Assembly (NCBI GenBank): GCA_947491945.1
Contig: CANLLN010000002.1
Location: 62,001 to 126,000 of the forward strand
DNA length: 64,000 nt
Direction: 5' to 3'
Source: an uncultured Carboxylicivirga sp.
GTDB lineage: Bacteria > Bacteroidota > Bacteroidia > Bacteroidales > Marinilabiliaceae
Positions 1-8,188 of the stretch are shown one piece after another (position 1 is the stretch's first letter; each line of letters opens with the position of its first letter). A model generated the notes under the pieces. That model ran no database searches. It had not been told where the DNA came from and worked only from the letters and a program-made list of their open reading frames with translations. The position numbers were made by a program, and so were the translations under genes.

Positions 1-485
1 GCTTATTAAAGCTTTATAACGGCAATCAAAACCTGCCCCTTCCGTACGAAAATATGCATAACGCCTTTATTGACCGATGGCAACAACCGGGCGATGAGTT
101 ACATACTGACATTCCGGCCATCTCAAATCATAACATGAGTTATACATATAGTTTAGAGGCCGATGGCTATAATAGAATATATGTAACCAACTACGGTAAA
201 GTAGTGCCCGAAGGTAGAAGCGCCTGGTGGATGTATGATTATAGCGATGCGCGAGTAGTAAATGGTGATCATATTAGATTGCAGACCGTTACCCTATCCT
301 ACAACTTACCTAAAGAATTACTAAAGGGCGCTGGTATATCAAATCTGAATATTGGCGTCCAGGCCAGTAATGTTGCGGTTTGGGCCTTTGACAAGGAGCT
401 TCGCGGACAAGATCCTGAACAGGTTAATGGTATTGGTTTACCAAGCTTGCCTACCTATAGTATGAGTTTAAATATGAGCTTTTAA
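1..485 (+). CDS. SusC/RagA-type TonB-linked outer membrane protein, C-terminal end (partial)
   Basis: The left edge of the window cuts this gene; the open frame runs in from base 3 and codes for the last 160 residues. The piece reads like the end of a SusC barrel: an NLPLPYENMHNAFIDRW segment, a stretch on ordering of strands (DHIRLQTVTLSYNLPKELL), and a last strand ending in Phe, as outer-membrane barrel proteins do. SusC proteins are TonB-dependent channels that import oligosaccharides or peptides with a SusD lid. The SusD gene follows 24 bases later on the same strand, which supports the call. The substrate cannot be told from this piece. Confidence 0.9.
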   Translation, partial: LLKLYNGNQNLPLPYENMHNAFIDRWQQPGDELHTDIPAISNHNMSYTYSLEADGYNRIYVTNYGKVVPEGRSAWWMYDYSDARVVNGDHIRLQTVTLSYNLPKELLKGAGISNLNIGVQASNVAVWAFDKELRGQDPEQVNGIGLPSLPTYSMSLNMSF

Positions 486-509
486 TGAGTTACTGCTAAA
501 AGGAAAAAG

Positions 510-1943
510 ATGAAGAGAATACTTTATATAATTTTGTTACTACCATTTTTTAGTAGCTGTGGCGACTTTCTGGACGAAGTAGACCAGGATAAGTTAGTCC
601 CGGAAAAAACAGATCATTATGCCGCGTTGCTTTTGTACGAATTTAATTACAACTATCCCATATTCAGAACAGTGGATTATATGACGGATAATGTAGTGGA
701 GAACGCTAGTGCACTAACGTCTAAAAAGTTTGATTATAAAACCACCTATACATGGCAGCGTGAAATAGAAATTGATGAGGACGGTAACGCGCTTTCCCGT
801 ATCAATAATGCATGGGAAAAAATGTATGAAGATGTTGCAATAGCAAACTATGTTATCGAATTAGTCGATGAGGCAATAGGTTCAAAGGAAGAAAACGATT
901 TTGTGAAAGGTGAAGCCTTTTTTATCAGAGCTTTCTCATATTTTAACTTGTTGAATTTATATGGTCAACCATATGATGCATTAACGGCCAATGTCGATCT
1001 CGGTGTTCCCATCCGAGATAATATTGGGGTTGAAATGAACTATTCGCGTAATACGGTAGCTGAGTGCTACGAATTTATTGAAAAAGACATTCTTAAGGCA
1101 CGCGATTTAATTCTAAATAGCGGGATTGAAAAATCTGTTTGGCACCCCACAGTTATTGCATGCGATTTACTAATGTCACGGGTTATGTTGTACCAGAAGA
1201 AGTGGGATGACGCTATTAACTATGCATCGCAGGTAATCGATGAAACTCAGTTGGGATACATGTATACCCATCGTCCTTTTATTTCTGAAGATAATAAAGA
1301 AATACTGTATTCTTATCACAATACAAATCCTGTGTTTCCAGCTAACAAAAGTGAATATAGGCCAAGCTTAGAATTGGTAAATCTGTTTAGTGAGAAAGAT
1401 AAACGCAGAGAAGTATATTTTACAAAAATAGACGATGGTACAGGTAACATAGCCTATGGTGTTAATAAGTATGCATTAAATACTTATACAACCCTCGGGT
1501 ACAATAATTTCAGGACATCAGAAGTTTACCTAAACAGAGCCGAAGCTTATGCGCAAAAGGGAGAGACTGAAAATGCCATTAACGACATTAAGCAGTTACA
1601 CGCTGTTCGTTATAACAATGTAGATGAAATTACATACCCGGCAGTAGCTGAAGAAGTTCTCGCGTTTGTGTTAGAGGAACGTAGAAAAGAGTTGTGTTTT
1701 GAAGATCATCATCGATGGTTTGATTTAAGAAGAATGAGTGACAGGCCGGAAATTAAGCACGTATTTACTTTAGTGTCAAATGAAGGTACTGTTCTGGGAA
1801 CCGAGACATACACACTGCTCCCCGATGACTATAATTATACCTTACCGATACCTTTAAAGGAAAGAGAAAATAATCCGCTCATAAGGAATAATGAGCGTTT
1901 CGAGAAAATTCCTGAAGTTGATGATGTAGTTATCATACCATAA
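510..1943 (+). CDS. SusD/RagB family nutrient-binding lipoprotein
   Basis: 477 residues with a lipoprotein signal (IILLLPFFSSC, Cys at residue 17), so it should sit on the outer face of the outer membrane as the lid of the SusC channel. Family marks are the N-terminal helical part with FFIRAFSYFNLLNLYGQPY and the C-terminal EERRKELCFEDHHRWFDLRR segment, the usual SusD signature. Length is a little short for the family (commonly 500-600). It lies between SusC (24 bases) and a third lipoprotein gene (11 bases), so the operon is co-transcribed. The ligand is unknown; no glycoside hydrolase is encoded nearby, and the next gene resembles a peptidase, which hints at a protein or peptide substrate. 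Confidence 0.93.
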   Translation: MKRILYIILLLPFFSSCGDFLDEVDQDKLVPEKTDHYAALLLYEFNYNYPIFRTVDYMTDNVVENASALTSKKFDYKTTYTWQREIEIDEDGNALSRINNAWEKMYEDVAIANYVIELVDEAIGSKEENDFVKGEAFFIRAFSYFNLLNLYGQPYDALTANVDLGVPIRDNIGVEMNYSRNTVAECYEFIEKDILKARDLILNSGIEKSVWHPTVIACDLLMSRVMLYQKKWDDAINYASQVIDETQLGYMYTHRPFISEDNKEILYSYHNTNPVFPANKSEYRPSLELVNLFSEKDKRREVYFTKIDDGTGNIAYGVNKYALNTYTTLGYNNFRTSEVYLNRAEAYAQKGETENAINDIKQLHAVRYNNVDEITYPAVAEEVLAFVLEERRKELCFEDHHRWFDLRRMSDRPEIKHVFTLVSNEGTVLGTETYTLLPDDYNYTLPIPLKERENNPLIRNNERFEKIPEVDDVVIIP

Positions 1944-1954
1944 AAAACATAGTA

Positions 1955-3049
1955 ATGAAAAATAACTGGTTTATATATATAGGTTTAGTTGCATCGTTGT
2001 TATTGACAGGGTGTGAATCTGAAGATATGCTAACGCCTTCTAACATGGATAAGAATAGAGTTAGCGATTTTGTAAATAGTACTGATAAGCAATTCGTAAA
2101 ATCTATTTATGAAAAATTTAATTGTGGATTACTGTATGAATATGATGCAGTTTTGGATTTTGCCTATACTGCTGCTAATAGCGATGCTTCGGAGAAATGG
2201 GCGAAAATCGAGTTATCGATGATTCAGGATGCTTATCTCGATGAAAATGGGAACATGCCTGCTGAAAGCAAAGATCAATACAATTTACACGTCGACAAAG
2301 CCTTAACATTTATCGATACAACCATATTTAAGTACATATCCGATGATGCACTGATGGCTCAAAAAATGCCATTCAAGGTACTTGTATGTAATATAATCGA
2401 GACTCCTACAGAGGTGAAAGGGAATAATGTTTTTACAGAATCCGATTCACGTATTGGCGAACAAGCAATAGGTGTCCTTAACTGTTTATACAATGAACAT
2501 TCAATTGCCATTAGTACAAATCAGGATGCACTTTTGTATAATTCCGAGCAATACAGGAGAGATAATTTTTATATTTTTCTCTGTCGAATAATGGAAATGC
2601 ATGACCTCTATGCCTATATACCCGAAGCTTTTTATGCTATGTCTTCAGAAAATTATGGAAGACTTATAGAAACAGTTTATGCCGAAGAATTTGGAATTGA
2701 CCTGGAAGATGATTCTGAAGGTGCAGAAACAGTCCCCGATGTGGTAAGTAAAGATTGGTTTTACTCAAAAGGATTTATTGACGCCCGTTATTTCTATAAT
2801 GGAACCATTGGTTTAACCACTATTGATGGTGAGCCGAAGGCAATTAAAAAGAAATATGTATTCGTTCAAGACATGAAGGCAGATGTAAGAAGTTATCTGA
2901 ATGAAATGTTGCACCGTAACGAGGCAGAACTATTAGCCTTTCCGGATTCCATTAAATCAAAAATGCTGATTCTGATGAATTTAATGGAAGAATGGGGCGT
3001 GGATTTGAAAGCTTTTAATCCGGATCTGGAAATTGTTCGTGTCGGTTAA
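1955..3049 (+). CDS. Lipoprotein resembling the Mx1 zinc-binding metallopeptidases, active site lost
   Basis: 364 residues, lipoprotein signal with LLLTGC (Cys at residue 20). Genes for putative zinc-binding metallopeptidases of the Mx1 type commonly follow SusC/SusD pairs. This protein has the same layout: YNSEQYRRDNFYIFLCRIM where the family has the HExxH helix, GFIDARYFYN where the family has a conserved Gly-Phe segment, and an end KSKMLILMNLMEEWGVDLKAF that matches the family end (K..I...Y....W.IDLD). The HExxH residues are replaced (L, C and M at the expected His, Glu and His), so zinc hydrolysis is unlikely. It may have become a binding protein of the uptake complex. The family call rests on remembered motifs, not on an alignment. 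Confidence 0.6.
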   Translation: MKNNWFIYIGLVASLLLTGCESEDMLTPSNMDKNRVSDFVNSTDKQFVKSIYEKFNCGLLYEYDAVLDFAYTAANSDASEKWAKIELSMIQDAYLDENGNMPAESKDQYNLHVDKALTFIDTTIFKYISDDALMAQKMPFKVLVCNIIETPTEVKGNNVFTESDSRIGEQAIGVLNCLYNEHSIAISTNQDALLYNSEQYRRDNFYIFLCRIMEMHDLYAYIPEAFYAMSSENYGRLIETVYAEEFGIDLEDDSEGAETVPDVVSKDWFYSKGFIDARYFYNGTIGLTTIDGEPKAIKKKYVFVQDMKADVRSYLNEMLHRNEAELLAFPDSIKSKMLILMNLMEEWGVDLKAFNPDLEIVRVG

Positions 3050-3068
3050 ACCCTTAAATGTTGAGATT

Positions 3069-4541
3069 ATGAAAATAAAATATTTATTACCATTGCTTTG
3101 CCTAGTAACATGCCTTTTTTATGCTTGTCAGAAAGTACCGACTTTTCCTGATCCTGGTTTCAAGCTGGAAAATCAGGACGTGGAAGTAAGGCGTGACACG
3201 GCTGATTTTTATACTGTAAAAATGCAGATGGAAGTGCCAAACGGTGTTGATAACATAGAAGTGTTGAATGCAACCAATTATGAGTTAGTCGAGTCTATTT
3301 CGGCATACGCCGGGAAAAAGAATTTTGAGTTTAATTACGAAATAGACCTACGTTCTTTTGAAAAGGATACCGTATTGTATTATATTTTTAAGGTAACAGA
3401 TCAAGATAAGCGTTCGTTTAATCGTGGGTTTACATTATCGGTTAAACGGTTGTCATTCCCGGAAATCCGACTTGTTGGTGGAACCTCGCTCAACGTGGTA
3501 GTACCTGTCTATCAGCTAAAAGGTCTTATTTCAACAGGTTTAAATGAATTAGAGTCTGTTCAGGTATTGTTTAAAAACGAAGAGCAATATGCATATATTC
3601 CTGGCGCAAATGAAGCCGTATATGAGTATATTTTATCGGAGCAAATAGGATTTGGTACTTTGGTTGCAGGCGAAGAGTATCCTTTAGATATTATAATTAA
3701 AGATCGGAAAGGACAAACAAGTATTACAACCATAATGGTACGTAAAAGCGATGTATTAAAACAGCCTGTCGGAATAAATGTGTACACATATTCAGGACGA
3801 AATCTTTATTTTGGCCTCGAATACGATGAGTTACATCGGGTATCTAAAATTACCAAACAATGGGAGAATTCAGATGATATTGATAGCTATTTATTATCTT
3901 ATAATGAAATGGGCTGTGTTGATACCATAACCTACCTATCTCGATACGAAAGTGATTATTATCAAGAATATGGGTTGAACCAGTATGGTCACGTATATAA
4001 ATACAAGGAAGGAACAGCTCAGCTGGATCAGATTTTATATTTCGATATTTTTTATAATGACAATGGTTCAGTTGAAATTAGAAGCAATTATGAAATAGAA
4101 AGTCAAAATTTCCAATATAACGAAAATGGTATATTAACTTCCTATTATGGCGAATCGGCAACGCATGAAATGCAGTACACAGATCCTTTTAATACCGGAG
4201 AGTTTATATTTGCCGATTATTGGCAATTTGATTATTATAATATACTAGATAAAAACCGGCAACACCGCACTGATTTTGTACCTCTTTACATGCCATCTTA
4301 TTTAGAAGGTTTACCACCCTTCTTAAGTTTAAGCGATAAAAGGTACTTCAGCGATATCTTTTTCAGTAAATATGTGTTTACAGGCACCCAACATAGTAGC
4401 GATGAGTACACCGGAACATATCTTGAAGAGCCTAATTATAAATATGAAACGGATGCTGATGGCAACCTAATTACCTTTACAAAAAACTATTTGTATAATG
4501 GCTGGAAGCCCCGAGCATATGTATACACATTCAAATATTAA
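3069..4541 (+). CDS. SusCD-operon lipoprotein with YD-like repeats
   Basis: 490 residues from the ATG at 3069, which gives a clean lipoprotein signal (LLCLVTCLFYAC); an upstream ATG at 3033 overlaps the previous gene and adds 12 residues ahead of it, so it is not preferred. Residues about 20-240 look like beta-sandwich domains (alternating short strands, FKVTDQDKRSFNRGFTL). From about residue 250 there are YD-like units such as YDELHRVSKITKQW, YNEMGCVDTI and YNDNGSVEI, ending in YVYTFKY, similar to DUF4595-type proteins. It is the fourth gene of the SusC/SusD operon and probably a surface lipoprotein that binds or presents the ligand. No catalytic motif was seen. Confidence 0.65.
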   Translation: MKIKYLLPLLCLVTCLFYACQKVPTFPDPGFKLENQDVEVRRDTADFYTVKMQMEVPNGVDNIEVLNATNYELVESISAYAGKKNFEFNYEIDLRSFEKDTVLYYIFKVTDQDKRSFNRGFTLSVKRLSFPEIRLVGGTSLNVVVPVYQLKGLISTGLNELESVQVLFKNEEQYAYIPGANEAVYEYILSEQIGFGTLVAGEEYPLDIIIKDRKGQTSITTIMVRKSDVLKQPVGINVYTYSGRNLYFGLEYDELHRVSKITKQWENSDDIDSYLLSYNEMGCVDTITYLSRYESDYYQEYGLNQYGHVYKYKEGTAQLDQILYFDIFYNDNGSVEIRSNYEIESQNFQYNENGILTSYYGESATHEMQYTDPFNTGEFIFADYWQFDYYNILDKNRQHRTDFVPLYMPSYLEGLPPFLSLSDKRYFSDIFFSKYVFTGTQHSSDEYTGTYLEEPNYKYETDADGNLITFTKNYLYNGWKPRAYVYTFKY

Positions 4542-4566
4542 TTAAGTCGTTGATATTTATCAACAG

Positions 4567-4602
4567 AAAGGTCATCTGCATAGATGGCCTTTTGTTATTT
4601 TA
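4567..4602 (+). terminator. Terminator of the SusC/SusD operon
   Basis: An 11-base stem (AAAGGTCATCT, loop GCAT, AGATGGCCTTT, one G-U pair) is followed by a T-rich run. It lies 26 bases after the last gene of the operon. Confidence 0.75.
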
Positions 4603-4744
4603 TTAGATAGTGTAGCTTTATGCATAATCCGCAATAGCAGTCATTTACTGTCAAATGCATTTATTTCCTGAAAGAAAGAAAAAGGTGAAATATAATTGGG
4701 TGCGATAGCAAAATTTAATGAAAAACAGATTTTTTTTATCCTGC

Positions 4745-4773
4745 TGTCACCCTCCCTCCCATCTCTTTGCGTC
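4745..4773 (+). promoter_or_regulatory. ECF-type promoter motif, site A
   Basis: TGTCACCCT at 4745-4753 and GCGTC at 4769-4773, 18 bases between TGTCAC and GCGTC. The same pair occurs with 17-base spacing at 6618, 11044 and 13936, each after a terminator and ahead of a gene. The two-part form with a CGTC -10 resembles promoters of ECF sigma factors; this is inferred from the repeat of the pattern. Site A would drive the T9SS-exported protein, 87 bases downstream. Confidence 0.5.
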
Positions 4774-4860
4774 CTGCTTATAACAACGTTAAAATTCATT
4801 AAAAATGTTGTTAAACAGCATAAACGTATGCAAACATTAATTTTTTTAAATTACTCAATT

Positions 4861-6510
4861 ATGAAAAAAATTTACTCTTTTTTGTTCTCTGTAATGTTAA
4901 CAACTTTGGCCTATAGCCAAACGGTTAACTTGGTTGTTGATTCTCACGAGGGAGAAGCCGAAACTGCGCCCGGCAAGATGATTGCTAACAGTACTTTTAT
5001 GGTATACGCTGGTAATGGTGCTAATACATGGACTGCTGCAAGGTCTATTGCCGGAAGTATTTACTATTACGACTATACCGATAGTGAAGTTTGGGTGTCG
5101 GATGGTACAGCCCCAAATACACGCATGCTCGAAATCAATGCAACATTCACAGTGGCAACCGATGCTGAAGGAACTGAATATACACAGCACAACAGTGCCG
5201 GTTTTTCTGATCAGATCCTTTTTAATGATAAAGCTTACTTTAACGCCAATAATGGTGAAGGTTTTCATGTATATTATATTGATGGCATTAGTGGGGATAA
5301 GGTTATGGCACTTGAAAATTCCTGGGCCAGAGTGCTGCCTGATCAGGCCAATGGAATAGTATACCTCACGGAAGGGTCAGCGTCGCCATGGAAGACATGG
5401 GATGGTGTTAATTTAAGTGAGCTGGTGGTGTTGCCGAACCAATACGAAGCCGATGGTACAACCCTTAAGGTTGAAAACTCATCTAACGGAGCTTGTTTGC
5501 TGGGGGATAAAATTGTTTTTGCCGGCTCTTATGTGGATCCAACGTTAGATGTTATAGGGACTGAGTTGTTTGTTTATGACCCAGCTGGTACCGACGGACC
5601 TCAGCTCCTTAAGGATATCCGCGTAGGTACAAGTAGTAGTTCACCAAAATATTTTGTTGAGCATAATGATATCGTATATTTTATGGCTAACGATGGCAGT
5701 GGTACTTATGCTCTGTGGAAAACAGATGGTACCTCGGCTGGTACAGTAAGAGTAACCCCAGGCGATGCTGAATGGACAGTTGATGTTAACGGACAGCCAT
5801 TTTTGTTTAATAGTAAACTGTATTTCGAGGGAGATGATGATAACTCAGCTACAGATGCGTTGGATCAATTGTATGAGTATGACCCAGCTGCCAACACTTT
5901 GACCCGTATTTCAGGATTGTTGGATGCCTATAAAGCAAGCCTTCCTGCGCCGGAAGAGGTATTTATAAATTTTGACCCTAAAAGCTTTGTCGTTTTGGAT
6001 AATACCTTATACTTCTACGCTAAATACTCTTTTGTAGAAGGCGATAAGACATACGACAGTACAACCAATGCCATTTATAAACTAAATGGTACATCAGTTG
6101 AGCTTGTTAGTGAATCAGTTGGGTTTTACCCTGTAGAGCTATTGGCTTTTAACGGTAAAATCTATTTCGCAGGTGAAGATACTGAGTTGATTGACAATGG
6201 CGACGGAACTTTTACAAGTTCAGGCGAAGAGCTATTTGTATACGATCCTAACGGAACACCTACTTCTATTGAACCTGTGCGTAATCAGAATGAGATTGAT
6301 ATCTTTCCAAATCCATCTTATGGCCATGTTAATGTAACAGGTTTTAATGGCGAAACAGCAGAATATAAGCTATACGACCTAAGTGGTCAGCTTGTTGAAA
6401 GAGGTATGCTTAACAACGATATCATTAACTATAATGTAAGTAAAGGAGTATATATTCTTAAAGTAGCTAATGGTACCTTAAGTAAAGCCATGAAGTTAAT
6501 TGTAAGGTAG
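4861..6510 (+). CDS. T9SS-exported protein with ELWxTDGT-type repeats
   Basis: 549 residues from the ATG at 4861, where a signal peptide starts (MKKIYSFLFSVMLTTLAYSQ). The body has repeats of the ELWxTDGT kind (EVWVSDGTAPNTRML near residue 77, ALWKTDGTSAGTVRV near 284, ELFVYDPAGTDGPQLLKDI), probably forming a beta-propeller. The last 75 residues are a type IX secretion sorting domain: IDIFPNPSYGHVNV, then KLYDLSGQLVERG, then SKGVYILKV, ending KLIVR. The protein should cross the outer membrane by T9SS and be released or anchored on the cell surface. It has its own terminator and promoter-like motif, so it forms a single-gene unit. Its ligand or role is unknown. Confidence 0.85.
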   Translation: MKKIYSFLFSVMLTTLAYSQTVNLVVDSHEGEAETAPGKMIANSTFMVYAGNGANTWTAARSIAGSIYYYDYTDSEVWVSDGTAPNTRMLEINATFTVATDAEGTEYTQHNSAGFSDQILFNDKAYFNANNGEGFHVYYIDGISGDKVMALENSWARVLPDQANGIVYLTEGSASPWKTWDGVNLSELVVLPNQYEADGTTLKVENSSNGACLLGDKIVFAGSYVDPTLDVIGTELFVYDPAGTDGPQLLKDIRVGTSSSSPKYFVEHNDIVYFMANDGSGTYALWKTDGTSAGTVRVTPGDAEWTVDVNGQPFLFNSKLYFEGDDDNSATDALDQLYEYDPAANTLTRISGLLDAYKASLPAPEEVFINFDPKSFVVLDNTLYFYAKYSFVEGDKTYDSTTNAIYKLNGTSVELVSESVGFYPVELLAFNGKIYFAGEDTELIDNGDGTFTSSGEELFVYDPNGTPTSIEPVRNQNEIDIFPNPSYGHVNVTGFNGETAEYKLYDLSGQLVERGMLNNDIINYNVSKGVYILKVANGTLSKAMKLIVR

Positions 6511-6535
6511 TAAATACACGTTGATATATTAATTT

Positions 6536-6567
6536 AAGGGTGTTGCAGTGCAACACCCTTTTTCTTT
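6536..6567 (+). terminator. Terminator after the T9SS-exported protein
   Basis: Perfect 10-base stem AAGGGTGTTG / CAACACCCTT with a five-base loop, followed by a T-rich run; 26 bases after the stop codon. Confidence 0.85.
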
Positions 6568-6617
6568 GTTATAAGTTGGGAACTTACGTTGAAAAATGAA
6601 TATGGAATAAAGGAACT

Positions 6618-6645
6618 TGTCACACTGAATTGATTTTTATGCGTC
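6618..6645 (+). promoter_or_regulatory. ECF-type promoter motif, site B
   Basis: TGTCAC at 6618-6623, 17 bases, GCGTC at 6641-6645, then TTAAAAC. Same pattern as sites A, C and D. It lies between the previous terminator and the start of the lipoprotein gene at 6686, 40 bases ahead of it. Confidence 0.55.
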
Positions 6646-6685
6646 TTAAAACTAAACGATCAATGTAATTTAGATTGTTGGTAAA

Positions 6686-8080
6686 ATGATTCAAAGAATA
6701 AAAGACAAACCTACGAGGTGTTGCAAATTAGTTTTACCTATTTTGCTGGTGTGGCACCTATGTGCGCTGACTTCATGTAACCACACGAATACTGCGGAGA
6801 CAAATGGCACGATAAACCTTCTGGTGGATGAAGAAGAAATGGGTTCAACCTCGGTAACAGGTAAAGAACTATTATGGAGTAAATGGCAGGTGAAATGGCC
6901 GGATAGTACAGGTCGTGTGCAGTTTAAAGCCAATATAGAAGAAGCTGATTTATTATTGATTAAAAGTAATAACTCATATAAAACTTTTCGTTGTTATTTA
7001 GAACCTGGTCAAACTTTAAATGTTATTTACAAAACTCATCAGTATACGATCATTGGTAATTCAATCGCAGCACGACAAAACATGCTGCTTCAGAAAGTTG
7101 ATCAACAAATGACATTGTTGAGTAGTCAAAAGGAGTTAGAAAAATGGCCAAACTATCAAATCCTGGAACAATTGGTTTCCAAATTTTCAAATGATAATCC
7201 GGATGCTTCCACGGTTTTTCTTCGATTTATAAGGTTTAATATTCAGTATTTCTTATATACTGAACTGCTGGGTGAAAAGTCAGTCAAATCAAGCATTTAT
7301 CGTGATTTTAATGGTGATGAGCTCAATATCCTGAATAATGTGATTAAGGATTCAAATTATGAATTGGCCTACTTATCGCCTTATTATCGTCAGTTATTAA
7401 AAATATACATTGATTATTATCGTGTAAGACTTTTTGTAGATAAAATAAAACCTGATGATAATCCCATATTAAATGAATTAGCACTATCGTCATTGTTAAG
7501 TAGTAAGCAGCTTAGTGAGTATCAAATGGCCATGAGTTTAAAAGCAATATTTCACGTTGGATGTAACCTTAATTTTGAATATGCCATTAATCAATACACG
7601 GGATATTGGAAGCTTTTTCTACTATCGGAATACAAAGAGACTTGTAACAGAATACCTTCCGGTTTAAATTTAGAAGATAATCACAAACAAATTACCATTT
7701 CAAAAAACTCTTTGTTAAATATACCTATTGAAATGGAGTCTTACCGGGGAACTTGGGTGTATTTAGAAATTACCAAGGGCAGCTTGGGGTATTCCCCATT
7801 TGAAACATACTATCTAAAACGGGTTAAAGAACGTGTGAACAATCTGGATTACATGTTTATATCCCTGGCCGATAAGAAAGTTTCAGGAAGAGATACGCTT
7901 GCCTTTCCAAAGGTTGTATGGGCTTCAGAAGAAAATTTACGCAGGCAACTCAAATCAGAGGTCTTACCATACTCTCTGCTGGTTAATCCTGCTGGTGAGG
8001 TTGTACGTATTAACCTGCCCAGGGCGTCAACCGGGATGTTGGAGCCAATGTTACGAGCAATTATTCAGCAAGAAAAATAA
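6686..8080 (+). CDS. Lipoprotein with thioredoxin-like fold but no CxxC
   Basis: 464 residues with a lipoprotein signal (WHLCALTSC, Cys near residue 31). The layout is that of Bacteroidota TlpA-like proteins: an N-terminal beta domain (TINLLVDEEEMG to FRCYLEPGQTLNVIY, like DUF4369), a helical middle, and a C-terminal domain. At the C-terminus GTWVYLEITKGSLGYSPFE takes the place of the usual strand plus WCxxC, and LPYSLLVNPAGEVVRINLP corresponds to the strand with cis-Pro (family: iPTyvLID..G.iv). No cysteine pair remains, so disulfide exchange is not expected; it could be a binding partner. It is followed after 108 bases by the M16 peptidase gene, probably in one transcript. The fold call is moderately sure, the function is not known. 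Confidence 0.6.
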   Translation: MIQRIKDKPTRCCKLVLPILLVWHLCALTSCNHTNTAETNGTINLLVDEEEMGSTSVTGKELLWSKWQVKWPDSTGRVQFKANIEEADLLLIKSNNSYKTFRCYLEPGQTLNVIYKTHQYTIIGNSIAARQNMLLQKVDQQMTLLSSQKELEKWPNYQILEQLVSKFSNDNPDASTVFLRFIRFNIQYFLYTELLGEKSVKSSIYRDFNGDELNILNNVIKDSNYELAYLSPYYRQLLKIYIDYYRVRLFVDKIKPDDNPILNELALSSLLSSKQLSEYQMAMSLKAIFHVGCNLNFEYAINQYTGYWKLFLLSEYKETCNRIPSGLNLEDNHKQITISKNSLLNIPIEMESYRGTWVYLEITKGSLGYSPFETYYLKRVKERVNNLDYMFISLADKKVSGRDTLAFPKVVWASEENLRRQLKSEVLPYSLLVNPAGEVVRINLPRASTGMLEPMLRAIIQQEK

Positions 8081-8188
8081 ACTATTGATATGAAACGACC
8101 ATACCAATTTGATATTCGGATTAATATGCAGGCGATGATCAAATTTAGTTGGAAGTTCCATATGGCAATTGAAAGAAAATATAATCAT

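Larger units (their letters stand above)
4542..4860. other. Intergenic region between SusCD operon and T9SS-protein gene
   Basis: 319 bases. It holds the terminator at 4567-4602 and the two-part promoter-like motif at 4745-4773. The open frame that begins at 4696 reads through this region into the next gene, but its first 55 codons look non-coding and carry no signal peptide. Nothing else was recognised. Confidence 0.6.

Noticed and set aside
4696-4860. Extension of the T9SS protein to an ATG/TTG at 4696
   Set aside because: The added 55 codons cover the promoter-like site and carry no signal peptide; the ATG at 4861 begins one.
8090-8188. Longer start for M16 peptidase 1
   Set aside because: It would place the signal peptide 33 residues inside the protein.
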